64,000 nt of DNA from Ornithinimicrobium flavum (GCF_004526345.1 NZ_CP038213.1:1488001-1552000); one strand, 5' to 3'. Positions 27,131-36,993 are shown, counted from the first letter of the stretch. Notes: generated by a model from the sequence alone, not told the origin. Made by a program: numbers and translations.

Positions 27131-27324
27131 GGGGTCCGTGAGGAAATATCGCGGATCGTCGATCAACGAGCCTGACCGACGATCCGCGATATTCGTCCGC
27201 TGACGGGTGTCCCCTGCCGCCTCAGGGAGGAGGGACCCACCGGCGCACGGCGGCGTCCCGCAGATCTCGGCACGCGGAAGTCGGACACGTCCCCGACTGT
27301 CGCGTGACGAGGATCGCGGGACGC
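27131..27324. repeat. 193-bp two-hairpin repeat, copy B
   Basis: Direct copy of the element at 16739-16931, with a few substitutions and small indels. Hairpin 1 arms are 27145-27165 and 27173-27193, with one A-C mismatch and a 7-base loop. Hairpin 2 occupies about 27252-27324, also with about one mismatch. It lies 53 bases after the SorC-type regulator and 43 bases from the end of jetD. The polyol module therefore sits exactly between the two copies. Confidence 0.85.
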
Positions 27325-27367
27325 ACTTCAGCGTCGAGCAGGGGGTCCGGAGGGGGACGGCCCGAAT

Positions 27368-28594
27368 CTACGGGCTGCCGAGCGCGTCGAGCAGGGCGCC
27401 CAGGACCGTCTCCTCGTGCACGGCCCGCCCGTGCCGGCGCATCGCCGCACCCAGCTCCGGGTCCCAGGAGGGCTCGACCGGCGCCCCCACCAGCTCCGGG
27501 CCGCCCATGGTCAGCCCGGCCAGGTAGTCGTCCACGCTCATCCGCCACGGCCGCACCCCGTGCCGGGCGACCGCCCGCTCGGCCAGCGCGACGCCGGGCC
27601 AGTCGAAGTCGCCGTGGTAGCGCAGGTCCGCCCCGGCCGCGGCGAGCAGGCCGAGCACCTCGTCCACGACCAGGTTGGGCTCGCCCGCGGTGCACACGAC
27701 CGCCCAGCCGTCGATCGAGCTCTCGGCGACGGCCTCCAGCACGCGCGGGTTCTCGCACACCAGGACCGGCCGGTCGACGACCGGGACCACGGCATCGGCG
27801 CGGCGCAGGTCCCACGCGGTCACGTGCACCGGATCGCCGGCCGCAGCCGCGCTGGCCAGCCGCCGGGCGAGCGGGTCGTCGCCCACGAGACGCAGACGCC
27901 ACAGCAGGCAGGTGCGCGAGACCAGGTCGGGAGCCACCCCGACCGCCGCCCACAGCTCCTCCCGCCCCCGGGCGGACGCCGGGACGGCCACACCGGCCGC
28001 GGCGGCCAGGCCGCGGAGCACCACGTGGTGGACGACATTGTCCCGGTCCAGGGCGTGGGCGTCCCCGAGCAGCCGCGCACCCAGCTCGACCCGGGAGACG
28101 GTATGCCGTGCCGACCCCGGTGCGGGCAGCGCGCCGAGGACGGCCGCCGCCCCGCGCACGACCTGCTCCGCGTCGGGCCGAGACGTCAGCACGCCCGTGC
28201 GCCGCAGGCCGGCCACCCACTCCTGCGCCCACGGCGTGCGGACCAGCTCGGCGGCCAGGGCCAGCGGCGTCTCCCGGGCGGTGTCCCGGGCCGCGCGGGA
28301 GGCCGGGCGGTCCCGCGGGGCGCTCCCGGTGACGAGGGTGAGCACCTCCAGGAGGCCGCCGACCCCGGACCGCTCGCGCAACCGGGCGTCCAGCGCGTCC
28401 AGGGCGACCCGCTGCCGGTCCCGGACGGTGGTGCGGCCGAGCAGGGCGGCGAGCGCCTGCCGCTCCACGCGCGTGGCGGGAGCGAGCACGACATACCCCT
28501 GCGGCTCGAGCCCGGCCTGCTCGAACCGGTCCCGGATGCGCGCCCACGTGGGGCCGAGCGCGGCGTCGGCCAGCCACGGGGGCAGGTCGCTCAC
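27368..28594 (-). CDS. jetD: Wadjet type II nuclease subunit JetD (TIGR02679, DUF2399)
   Basis: A 408-residue protein with a DUF3323-like N-terminal part and a C-terminal DUF2399 domain of Toprim type. The expected acidic residues are visible: VLVCENPRVLEAVAES (Toprim glutamate, about residue 280) and YHGDFDWPGVALAERAV (DxD pair, about 330). In Wadjet systems JetD cuts DNA of circular plasmids after extrusion by the JetABC motor. The GTG start overlaps the jetC stop. Copy B of the hairpin repeat lies 43 bases downstream. The call rests on the complete four-gene arrangement as well as on the motifs. Confidence 0.85.
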   Translation of the reverse strand: MSDLPPWLADAALGPTWARIRDRFEQAGLEPQGYVVLAPATRVERQALAALLGRTTVRDRQRVALDALDARLRERSGVGGLLEVLTLVTGSAPRDRPASRAARDTARETPLALAAELVRTPWAQEWVAGLRRTGVLTSRPDAEQVVRGAAAVLGALPAPGSARHTVSRVELGARLLGDAHALDRDNVVHHVVLRGLAAAAGVAVPASARGREELWAAVGVAPDLVSRTCLLWRLRLVGDDPLARRLASAAAAGDPVHVTAWDLRRADAVVPVVDRPVLVCENPRVLEAVAESSIDGWAVVCTAGEPNLVVDEVLGLLAAAGADLRYHGDFDWPGVALAERAVARHGVRPWRMSVDDYLAGLTMGGPELVGAPVEPSWDPELGAAMRRHGRAVHEETVLGALLDALGSP

Positions 28595-31500
28595 CCCACG
28601 CTCTCCAGGGTCCGGCCGTCCCAGCGGTACTCGTACTGGGCGATGCCCCGCTGCGCCGGGTCGCGCAGCGCCTCGTAGATCGCCAGCGACGGCACGGTCG
28701 GGTGGTCGCCCCACAGCCGCTCGCTGGTGATGACGAAGTCCAGGTCGAGCTGGACGAGGAGACCGAAGAGCAGCGGGTGGGTGCGCACGTCGATCTTGGG
28801 GAAGGCGTCGTCGAGGAGGACGAGACGCGGGGCGTGGGGCGCGGCGCCGGCCAGCGAGGTGAAGTGCGCGGCGGCGGCGGCGAAGAGTGGCAGGTAGCAG
28901 AGCACCTTCTGCTCCCCCTGGGACAGCGGCGAGCGGCGGTGCAGCCGCTCCCACCGGCCCAGGGCCTCGGGGCGGGTGTAGCGGATGGTGAACGCGAACC
29001 ACGTGCGGTAGTCCAGCGCGGCGGCCAGGTGCTCGGAGTAGGACAGCTCGGGGTGCTCGGCGCGGGAGGCCTCGATGAGGCGGTGCAGCGCGTCGTGGAG
29101 CTTGGCCCGCTCCTCGGGCAGCAGCGCGCCGACCGGCTGGGTGAGCAGGTCGACGGCCTCGCGCGCCTCGGCGGCGACGTCGTCGCGCAGCTTCCAGTCC
29201 AGCCGTACCCGGATGCCCTGGGACGTGGTCACGTGCCCGAGCTGGGCGTTCATCGCCTCGACCAGCTCCTGGGCGTCGCGCCGGCAGCGCCGCAGGGTCT
29301 CGCCGAGCTCGCCGAGGACGTGCCGCTCGAACTGCTGGCGCTCCCGCCTCGTCAGCAGCTCCCGGTCGCGCTCCACCCCCGCCGCCACCCGACGGGCCAG
29401 GGCCGTCACCGCGGCCTCGCCCGCCTCGTCGCGGCCGGAGACGGTATGCAGCTCGCCCAGGGTCGCCAGCGCGGGCTGGTGCTCGGCCGCGGGCCCGCTG
29501 GTGGCGCTGCTGTGGCGCTCGTAGAGGCGGGTGGTCACGGAGGGCACCTCGGCCTCGCTGAGCCCGGTGAGGGCGCGGGCGGCGGTCACGGAGGCGCGGG
29601 GGACGGGCGCCGTGGGGTCCAGCGCGGCGAGGGCCAGCAGCGCGTCGGTGGACTCCGGGGCTACCTCGGCCGCCTCGCCCAGCCCGTCCACCCGCAGCGC
29701 CTCGACGAGGGCGGCGAGGGTGGCTGCGCGGGTGTCGGCGTGGTCGGCGAGGCGCTGCCGGGCCGCGTCGACGCCGGTGCGACCCTGACCGAGCTCCACC
29801 AGCAGGTCCTCGAGCGACCGGCGGGAGGCGACGACCGTGCGGCGGTGCTCCTCGAGGGTCGTCCGGGTGGCCGTGATCCGGCGGTCGAGCTCGGCGACGG
29901 AGTCGCCGACGCTGGAGCGCAGCTCCTCGTGCGCGGCGGCGGCGACGTCCGCCCGCCGGCGTGCCTGGTCGGCCGCCGCCTCGTCGGCCTCCTGGGTCTG
30001 CACGGAGAGGGCGTGGTCGTCGGCGGCGCGGGACCAGGTGGCCAGCAGCCCCCGGACGTGCGGGACCTGGCGGTCGAGGTCGCGCAGGTCCACGGCCAGG
30101 GCTCGCAGCGCCTCCTCGACCGCGTCGAGGGCGGTGCGCTCGGGCGGCAGGTCGTGCTCCGTGGCGATGCGCCGCAGCTCCTCGGCGAGGCGGGCGGTCT
30201 CTGCCCGCGCGGCCTGGGCGGCCGACTGCGCCCGCTGGTTGTGGCCCTCCTCGCGCTGCTCGGTCTCCAGCAGCAGCTCGGCGCGCTGCCAGGCGGAGAG
30301 CAGGTCCCGCCCGCTGGGCACCGCGGCCACCCACGCCTCCAGGGCGGTGACGCCGGCACCGGCCTCGGCCCGCTCCCGCTCGCTGCGCTCCAGCTGCTGC
30401 TGCTGCGCGGCGATCTCGGCGTCCAGGGCGGCCAGTCTCCGGGCGCGCTCCGCGGCCCGGGCGGGGGCGCCGACGTACTGCGCCAGGTCCTTGCCGGCGT
30501 GGCCGTGGGCCGGCCCGAGGCGCCAGGAGCCGTCCGTGCCGATGCGAGGACCCGGACCGTCGCTGCCCAGCCCGATGCCGCCCAGCACCGCCGCGACGTC
30601 GGACTCGGCGACGTCGCTGCCCTCGGGCAGGTCGACGACGAGGGTCTGCGCCAGGGACGGCGAGACCGGCGGACCCGCGACCAGCACGATGTCGCGCAGC
30701 CCCGCGTCCAGCAGCCGTCCGCCGGGTCGGACCCAGGCGTCGAGCAGCCCCGAGGCCTGCAGCGCCGCCTCCAGGCCGGCACGTTCCTCCCGCGAGAGGT
30801 GGTCGGCGAAGTCGACGACCTGCCACAGGGCCGACCCGTCCGGCCGGGCGGCGCGGGGGAGGGGAGGCGGTGGGGGTGCCGGGTCGCGCTCGGACTCGAC
30901 GGTCGCGCGTTGGGTGTGCAGCAGCCCGAGCTGCTCCTGGGCGGTCCGGGCGGCGGCCCCGGCGCGCGCGCCCGTCTCGCGCAGCTCGGCCAGCCGTGGT
31001 CCGGCGGCTCCGGCCGCGAGCCGACCGAGGTCGCCGACGGCCTGAGGGGTCAGCTCGGCCGGCAGGGCCACCTCCGGCGTGCCCTCCGCACCCGCCCAGC
31101 CGGTGAGTGCGTCGAGCAGCAGGTCGACCTGCCGGTCGGCCTCGACCTCGGCCTCCGTCCGCAGGGACCGGGCCTCCTCCCAGCGGGCCTCCGCCTGCTC
31201 CGCCTCCCGCTCGGCCCCCGACTGGCGGACCTCGGCGTCGGCGAGAGTCTCGGCCGCCCCACGCACGACGCCCACGCCGGCCCGCCGTCGGGTGACCGCC
31301 GAGGTGGCGTCGGAGAGCGCGTCGGCGAGCTGGTCCAGGCCCGCGGCGACCGGGCCCCCGGCGACCACGTCGGCGGCGGTCCCGGGCTCGTCGGTGAGCG
31401 ACTGCGCGGTGAGGGTGGTCGTGAGGGAGACGTCGTGCACGGTGCGCCGCAGCCCGTCGGCGGTGGTCCGCACCGCGGCGGACAGCTGGTCGAGCGTCGC

Positions 31501-32670
31501 CCCGAGCTCGTCGCGGGCCCGCTCCAGCGCGCCCGCGGTTCGCCCCGACGCGCCGCGGGCACGCTCGGCGCGCGCGTCGGCGTCCCGGGCGAGGTCGGCG
31601 TCGCGCCGTGCCTGCTGGGCGAGCTCGCCCAGCCGCCGCTGGTCGCGGAACTCCGGGCTGTCCCGCAGCGTGGCCAGCCGCGCCTCGTCCGCGGCCACCC
31701 CGGCCTCCGCGGCGGTCAGCGCCGAGCGCGCCCCGGCCTGCCGCTGCTCGACCTCCGCCAGGGTCTCCTCCGCCCGGTGCACCGCGGTCCGCAGCCGCCC
31801 TTCCTCCTGGACCACGGCGACGACGGTCCGGCTCCGGGCGGCCAGGACGGCCCGCGCGTAGTCGGCATACGCCTGCGCGAGCGCGGTCAGCGCGGCGGCC
31901 GCGGCGGCGCGCCGGTCGATCTGCTCGCCGAAGGCGGTGAGCTCATCGAAGGTGTCGGCCGCCGCACGGACCGACTGCTCGTCGAGCTGGGGCAGCGCCT
32001 GGGACAGCTGCTGGGTGAGCCGGGCGGGCTCGATGTCCTCCCCGACCTGCGGCTGGCGCAGCCAGTAGAGCAGGCGCAGCACCTCGTCGTAGCTCCTCGG
32101 GTCGAGGCCGAAGAGGGCCCGCCCGACGTGCGCCTTGTAGTCGGCCGCGCGGTCGAAGACGTGGTCGGCGCCCAGCACTTCGCGCAGCCGGGCGTGGGGG
32201 AGCGGTCCCGCCGCGTCCTCGAGCTCGAAGTCGTCACCCAGGCGCTGGTCGGTCGCGAAGTGCCACGCCGTCGCGGACCGGGCGCTGGAGGAGGCGCGGA
32301 TGCCGACGCCGCAGGTGAGGCGCTCCTCGTCGCCGTCAGCGGTCGTGCGGGCGAACTCGACCCACACGTAGCCCACCCGGTTGCCGGCCTCGACGCCGTC
32401 GGTCATCAGCCACAGCAGGCTCGTGTGGTGCTTGGCCGACGCGGTGAGCCGAGCCTTGTCGCCGTCCAGCGCGAAGGGCAGGAGCATCTCCAGCGTCTTG
32501 GACTTGCCGGCGCCGTTGGCGCCGCGCAGCAGCAGGCGGCCGTCGGCGAAGGTGAAGACCTGTTCGTCGTACTGCCAGACGTTGAGGACCCCCGCGCGGG
32601 ACAGCCGGAAGCGGGACGCGCCGTCGCCGGCGGCGGCGGCCGGGCCGCGGCCGGGCAGGGGCAGGGTCAT
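28591..32670 (-). CDS. jetC: Wadjet type II SMC-like ATPase JetC (TIGR02680)
   Basis: A 1359-residue SMC/SbcC-type ATPase. Walker A is RGANGAGKSKTLEMLLPF (about residues 49-66). Two very long Ala/Arg/Glu-rich coiled-coil arms flank a central hinge-like section (about residues 610-720, ALWQVVDFADHL to AGKDLAQYVG). The C-terminal head holds the signature LSQGEQKVLCYLPLF and Walker B LVLLDDAFPKID. It is the loop-extruding motor of the plasmid-defence complex. Start and stop overlap both neighbours by four bases. A 1346-codon frame on the opposite strand is an artefact of GC-rich codons. Confidence 0.9.
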   Translation of the reverse strand: MTLPLPGRGPAAAAGDGASRFRLSRAGVLNVWQYDEQVFTFADGRLLLRGANGAGKSKTLEMLLPFALDGDKARLTASAKHHTSLLWLMTDGVEAGNRVGYVWVEFARTTADGDEERLTCGVGIRASSSARSATAWHFATDQRLGDDFELEDAAGPLPHARLREVLGADHVFDRAADYKAHVGRALFGLDPRSYDEVLRLLYWLRQPQVGEDIEPARLTQQLSQALPQLDEQSVRAAADTFDELTAFGEQIDRRAAAAAALTALAQAYADYARAVLAARSRTVVAVVQEEGRLRTAVHRAEETLAEVEQRQAGARSALTAAEAGVAADEARLATLRDSPEFRDQRRLGELAQQARRDADLARDADARAERARGASGRTAGALERARDELGATLDQLSAAVRTTADGLRRTVHDVSLTTTLTAQSLTDEPGTAADVVAGGPVAAGLDQLADALSDATSAVTRRRAGVGVVRGAAETLADAEVRQSGAEREAEQAEARWEEARSLRTEAEVEADRQVDLLLDALTGWAGAEGTPEVALPAELTPQAVGDLGRLAAGAAGPRLAELRETGARAGAAARTAQEQLGLLHTQRATVESERDPAPPPPPLPRAARPDGSALWQVVDFADHLSREERAGLEAALQASGLLDAWVRPGGRLLDAGLRDIVLVAGPPVSPSLAQTLVVDLPEGSDVAESDVAAVLGGIGLGSDGPGPRIGTDGSWRLGPAHGHAGKDLAQYVGAPARAAERARRLAALDAEIAAQQQQLERSERERAEAGAGVTALEAWVAAVPSGRDLLSAWQRAELLLETEQREEGHNQRAQSAAQAARAETARLAEELRRIATEHDLPPERTALDAVEEALRALAVDLRDLDRQVPHVRGLLATWSRAADDHALSVQTQEADEAAADQARRRADVAAAAHEELRSSVGDSVAELDRRITATRTTLEEHRRTVVASRRSLEDLLVELGQGRTGVDAARQRLADHADTRAATLAALVEALRVDGLGEAAEVAPESTDALLALAALDPTAPVPRASVTAARALTGLSEAEVPSVTTRLYERHSSATSGPAAEHQPALATLGELHTVSGRDEAGEAAVTALARRVAAGVERDRELLTRRERQQFERHVLGELGETLRRCRRDAQELVEAMNAQLGHVTTSQGIRVRLDWKLRDDVAAEAREAVDLLTQPVGALLPEERAKLHDALHRLIEASRAEHPELSYSEHLAAALDYRTWFAFTIRYTRPEALGRWERLHRRSPLSQGEQKVLCYLPLFAAAAAHFTSLAGAAPHAPRLVLLDDAFPKIDVRTHPLLFGLLVQLDLDFVITSERLWGDHPTVPSLAIYEALRDPAQRGIAQYEYRWDGRTLESVG

Positions 32671-33875
32671 ACGTCCTCCTCGAAGAGCGACCGCTCCCCG
32701 GCGGGGCCGGCGGTGGTGACGAGCTCGGGCCGGGGTGCGTAGCGGGCGGCGGCGGCGTGCACGAGCAGCGTCGAGCCCTCGTCGCGCACCAGACCGGTCG
32801 CCGCGAGGATCGCCAGCGCCTCCGCCCACAGCGCGTCGGGGTCGGCCTGGTGGGCCTTGCGCAGGCCGCGGCGCCAGGTGCGGAACACGCGGTCGGCGGC
32901 CGACCTGGCCGTGGAGGTGGCGACGGGCGTCCACGCGCCGCTCGCCCCGTCGTGGTCCTGCCCCCGCGCCGCCTCGGTCAGCTCGCCGAGGAGCAGGAGG
33001 GCGAAGTGCCGGGCCGACCCCGCTCCCGGGAAGGTCAGGTCGGTCAGCTCCCCGTCCCGGTCCAGCGCCAGTGCACCCTCGGCACGGATCTCCAGCTCCA
33101 GGCCGAACCAGCGGGCGAACCACTCCCGCTCCCGCTCGCGGTTGCGTCGCCACCAGCCGGCCTGCTCCTCGCTCAGCTCCTCGGTCGAGAGGACGGGGCG
33201 CTCCAGCAGGTGACGGCGGACCGCGATCCGGGCGCCCCCGGCCGCGGAGGGCACCTCCATGACGGTGAGGACGTCCTCGGGCGTGCGGCAGGTGGACAGA
33301 GGCGCGGCCACCAGGACCGCGAGCCGGTCGCGGTGCACGTCGAGCAGGGACTCGGTATGCCGTTCCGCCCAGTGCTCGAGGTCGCCGTCGCGCTCGGTGA
33401 GCACGCCGAGGTCGACGAGGGCGGTGAGCGCCGAGTGCAGGGCGCGCCGGTCGGTGATCCCGTCGAGGTCGATCTCGACGCCCGCGTCGGCGGCGGCCGA
33501 CCGCACGCCGGCCACGAGCTCGTCGACCATGACCTGACGGCGGGCCCGGGTCAGCGCGGCCAGGGTCAGGGCCAGGAGCGCGTAGCGCCGGGGGGTGAAG
33601 GGGGTGCCGTTGCGACGGCGCAGCCCCCGGGTGGCGTCGGGGTGCAGGCCGGTCTTGACCAGGCGGGCCAGGGTCGGCTCCACGACGAGGCGGTAGCCGA
33701 GGCCGTCGGCGAACATCGGCACGAGCTCGCGCTGGTGGCGCCGGACCAGGGCGAGGTCGTCGGCGTGCCCGTCGGCGTGCAGCAGCGGGGTGCGCACGAG
33801 CGCGCGGGCGGCCCGGCGGCGCTCGGCCTCCGCGTAGGGGTCGGTGGGTGGAGCCGGTCGCTCGTCCAGGCTCAT
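32667..33875 (-). CDS. jetB: Wadjet type II subunit JetB (TIGR02678, DUF2398)
   Basis: A 402-residue protein of the DUF2398 family, equivalent to the small kleisin-associated subunit (MukE-like) of the SMC complex. Recognisable stretches are ARALVRTPLLHADGHADDLA near the N-terminus, VEPTLARLVKTG, FTPRRYALLALTLAALTR and a C-terminal RHFALLLLGELTEAAR. It is probably a winged-helix protein that bridges JetA and JetC. It overlaps jetA by four bases upstream and jetC by four bases downstream. Confidence 0.87.
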   Translation of the reverse strand: MSLDERPAPPTDPYAEAERRRAARALVRTPLLHADGHADDLALVRRHQRELVPMFADGLGYRLVVEPTLARLVKTGLHPDATRGLRRRNGTPFTPRRYALLALTLAALTRARRQVMVDELVAGVRSAAADAGVEIDLDGITDRRALHSALTALVDLGVLTERDGDLEHWAERHTESLLDVHRDRLAVLVAAPLSTCRTPEDVLTVMEVPSAAGGARIAVRRHLLERPVLSTEELSEEQAGWWRRNREREREWFARWFGLELEIRAEGALALDRDGELTDLTFPGAGSARHFALLLLGELTEAARGQDHDGASGAWTPVATSTARSAADRVFRTWRRGLRKAHQADPDALWAEALAILAATGLVRDEGSTLLVHAAAARYAPRPELVTTAGPAGERSLFEEDV

Positions 33876-35428
33876 GCCTCGATTCTCCTGACCTGTTCCT
33901 CGGCCGGCTCGGTGGTGCGCAGCTCGACCGCCAGGTCACGCAGCACCAGCGTCCCGGCGGGGCTGCGCAGCCGGACGGCGGCGCCCGGTTCGCGGCGCAC
34001 GTCGAGGAACAGCGAGGTGTTGCTGGTGCGCAGCTGGGCCCGTGCGGTGTCCGTGGGCCCGAGCGGGCGGCCCGCCCGGGTGAGCGCGGCGGCATACAGG
34101 TCCAGGAAGGCCGAGCGGGCCTCGTCGCTGACGCGCAGGTCGTAGAGGGGACCGGCGTGCGCGGCCAGCTCCGCCGCGGCGGCGCGCAGACGGGCCTCCT
34201 GCTGGGCGCGCTCGGCGAGGCGCGCCTGCTTGGCCGCGGTGTAGTCGGCCCGTGCCGCCGCCCGGCCACCCGCCTGCCGGTCGCCGCGCAGCCGCAGCCC
34301 GACCGGCACCTCGGCGGCCGGGGCGTCCCACCAGCTGCGCGTCGAGGGGACGGGGTCGCCCTCGGTCTCGGCGGCGAAGGCGAGGTGTCGGCTGCCGTAG
34401 AGGCCGAACGCCGCGGCCCACAGCTCGTGCGCCCGGTCGTCGGGAGCGTCGTCGAACCACCCGGCCAGCCGCACCAGGTCGCCGTACCGGCTCTGGTGAC
34501 GGTCCGCGCCCGCGGCGATGCGCCGCAGGTTGGTGAGCAGCGCCCGCAGCGCGTCGGTGGCCAGCCGGCGGACGTTGTCCGCGTCGGCGCGGCGGCCGGG
34601 GGAGCCGAGGAACCACGCGTGCAGGCTCCGCCAGTCGTCCGGGTCCAGGCCGGGCGCCCGCTGCGCCTGGCTCCCGTCGAGGGCGACCAGGCGCCCGCCC
34701 GATGCGGCCCGGTCGCACAGCGGGACCACGTGCGGCTCGAGGGCGACCAGCTGGTCGGCCATCTGCGGCAGGTGTCGCGAGATCTCGTCGACGAAGCGCT
34801 GGAGGTAGTCGATGAGCGCGCCCTTGAACAGGACGAACTCGTCACGGCCCAGGTCGAAGCGGGTCAGCACCTGGGCCAGGTAGGAGTAGAACTGGCGGGT
34901 CGAGGTGACCAGCACCTCGAACTGCGCGAAGAGGGTGGAGGCCTGGGTGGCGACGTCGGTCGGGTCGGCGCGGTCCAGGCCCTGCCCGCACAGCCGGTCG
35001 AGCCTCGAGAGCCCGGCCAGCATGCCCGGCAGCATCTCGCTGGACACCTCACGGGCGCCGTCGGACCGGGTGAGCAGCTCCTCGACCTGGCGCTGCACGA
35101 GCTCGCCGCGAGGCGTCAGCTGGTAGCGGGAGCGGTTGCGCAGGTACTCGCGGACGCTGCGGGCCTCGGTCTCCCTGGGACTGCGGGCCAGGTTGCCGTG
35201 CTCGACGAGGTAGGACAGGCGCTGGTCCACCGTGTCCCGGTCGAGCTCGACGCCCTGCTCGCGGAGCCGGTCGGTGATCTCGTCGGCCGACTGGTCGGAG
35301 AGGAAGCCGCTGATCCCGGCGGTGAACAGCCGCATGATCGCCAGGTACGTGCCCGCCTCGTCGTTGACGGCATACCGCAGCGCGCCGAGCGTGAGCCGCT
35401 CGGCCGGCTGGAGCACCCCGTCGGACAT
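33872..35428 (-). CDS. jetA: Wadjet type II kleisin-like subunit JetA (TIGR02677, DUF2397)
   Basis: A 518-residue DUF2397 protein starting MSDGVLQPAERLTLGALRYA. Typical segments are TYLAIMRLFTAGISGFLSDQ, LSYLVEHGNLARSPRETEAR (a winged-helix-like N-terminus) and a helical middle region with RQFYSYLAQVLTRFDLGRDE and ALIDYLQRFVDEI. It acts as the kleisin that closes the JetC ring. ATG 35428 is preferred over GTG 35434 because TAGGCT (35435-35440 read on the minus strand) sits exactly six bases upstream, which suggests a leaderless mRNA. It is the first gene of the operon. Confidence 0.88.
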   Translation of the reverse strand: MSDGVLQPAERLTLGALRYAVNDEAGTYLAIMRLFTAGISGFLSDQSADEITDRLREQGVELDRDTVDQRLSYLVEHGNLARSPRETEARSVREYLRNRSRYQLTPRGELVQRQVEELLTRSDGAREVSSEMLPGMLAGLSRLDRLCGQGLDRADPTDVATQASTLFAQFEVLVTSTRQFYSYLAQVLTRFDLGRDEFVLFKGALIDYLQRFVDEISRHLPQMADQLVALEPHVVPLCDRAASGGRLVALDGSQAQRAPGLDPDDWRSLHAWFLGSPGRRADADNVRRLATDALRALLTNLRRIAAGADRHQSRYGDLVRLAGWFDDAPDDRAHELWAAAFGLYGSRHLAFAAETEGDPVPSTRSWWDAPAAEVPVGLRLRGDRQAGGRAAARADYTAAKQARLAERAQQEARLRAAAAELAAHAGPLYDLRVSDEARSAFLDLYAAALTRAGRPLGPTDTARAQLRTSNTSLFLDVRREPGAAVRLRSPAGTLVLRDLAVELRTTEPAEEQVRRIEA

Positions 35429-35469
35429 GGGCACAGCCTACGAAGTCCCGCCCGGTCTTCAGCCCCTGC

Positions 35470-36767
35470 TCACCCCAGGAGGTCCGCGACGGCGCCCCAC
35501 AGCTGATTGACGCCCAGCACGAGGAAGATCAGCGTCGTGAGGCCGAGCGTCGCGTTGAGGTACCACTTGTTGGCCCACTCCTTCGGGATCCGGCTCCCGT
35601 TGAGCAGGCCCAGCAGCGTGAGCGCCAGGAACGGCATGAAGAGGGCGCCGAGCACGCCGTAGGCCAGGATCAGTCCGATCGGGCGACCGAGGAAGAGCAG
35701 CAGCATCGGCGGGAAGGTCAGCCACAGTAGGTAGAACTTGAAGTATTTCCCGCCGACCCGGGTGTCGGGGTGGCCCGACTCGACGCCCCGCATGTTGCCT
35801 AAGAAGTCGGCGAACATCAGGGACGCCGTTCCACACGCCGATGATCGAGGAGAACGCGGCCGCCCAGAACCCGACCAGGAACCAGGTGCCGATCACGTCG
35901 CCGTAGCGCTCCTTCAGCACCTCATACAGGTCGAGCAGCCCCTCGTCCCCCGCACTGATCGCGGCGCCGGCGGCGCGCACGACCTCCGCGCCGACGATGA
36001 GCATCGCGGTGACGAAGATGCCGGTGAGCACGTAGGCCATCGAGTTGTCGATGCGCATGACCTTCATCCACTTGGGTGTGTACCACCCCTTCTCCCGCAG
36101 CCAGTAGCCGTAGGCGGCCAGGGTGATCGTGCCGCCGACGCCGCCGGCCAGGGCAAGGGTGTAGACGAGGCCACCCTCGGGGATGCGCGGCACCAGGCCG
36201 GTGAGCATCTCCGGCACGTTGGGCAGGGCGATGATGGCCAGACCCACGACGCTGACGAACATGATGCCGACCAGCCCGGCGGTGATCTTCTCGAAGACGG
36301 CGTAGCGGTTGAACCACACGATCGCGAAGCCGAGCAGGCCCATGAGGATCGCCCAGACAGTCAACGGCACCTGCGGGAAGAGGGCCGCGAGGGGCAGCGC
36401 CGTCGAGGACATCGCGGAGGCGCCGTAGACGAAGCCCCAGATCATGATGTAGGGCCCCGAAGTACCAGGTGGTCCACCGGCCGAGACTGCGCCACCCCTC
36501 GAAGATCGTGTATCCGGTGGCCAGGGTGTAGCGCCCGGCGCCCTCGACGAGCACGATCTTGAGGAGCACGCCGACGATGACCGCCCAGAGCAGCGTGTAG
36601 CCGTAGCGCGACCCGGCCGCCAGGGTGGCCACCATGTCGGCCGCGCCGACACCGGTGGCCGCCACGACCAGACCCGGGCCGATGACCTTCCAGCGAGCCT
36701 TCTTGCCCTGGTCGTCGTCGACCGTCTCGAGATGGCCGACCTTGCGTCCTGAGTCCTCGGTGCTCAT
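35470..36767 (-). CDS. Nramp-family divalent-metal transporter, two one-base frameshifts
   Basis: Starts MSTEDSGRKVGHLETVDDDQ after GGGAGGGACC, then KVIGPGLVVAATGVGAADMV, the TM1 signature of Nramp-like transporters. The frame changes near 36455, where a GGGG run has one G too many (YFG then PYIMIWGFVYGASAM). It changes again near 35822, where a C is missing (GVWNG, then MFADFLGN). All membrane segments and the C-terminus (LWGAVADLLG) remain. Because both breaks are in homopolymers the gene may be intact in reality. It would import Mn, Fe or another cation with protons. It is divergent from the small basic gene. Confidence 0.72.
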
Positions 36768-36993
36768 GGTCCCTCCCAGGTATGCCGTGCCCAGCGCGGG
36801 GGCAGTCGACGGGTGCGGGACAGGCTACGACAGCCCCTTCCCGATGTCCTGTCCGTCCCGACCCGTCCCCGGTCCCCGCGACGGCCGGTGGCGGGGAGGC
36901 CACACTGACGTCCACGACGGCGGCTCATTCACAGGGCAGGGGCGTAGGCTCCGGGGAGCGAGACCGTTCAGGTCTTCTTTCTAAGGGTTTCCC

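Noticed and set aside
28702-32742. 1346-codon frame opposite jetC
   Set aside because: High GC leaves few stops on the opposite strand; the protein has low complexity and the minus strand carries clear SMC motifs.
27368-34845. Very long frames apparently joining jetD, jetC and beyond
   Set aside because: They merge unrelated frames upstream of the true starts; overlaps of four bases and family lengths define separate genes.
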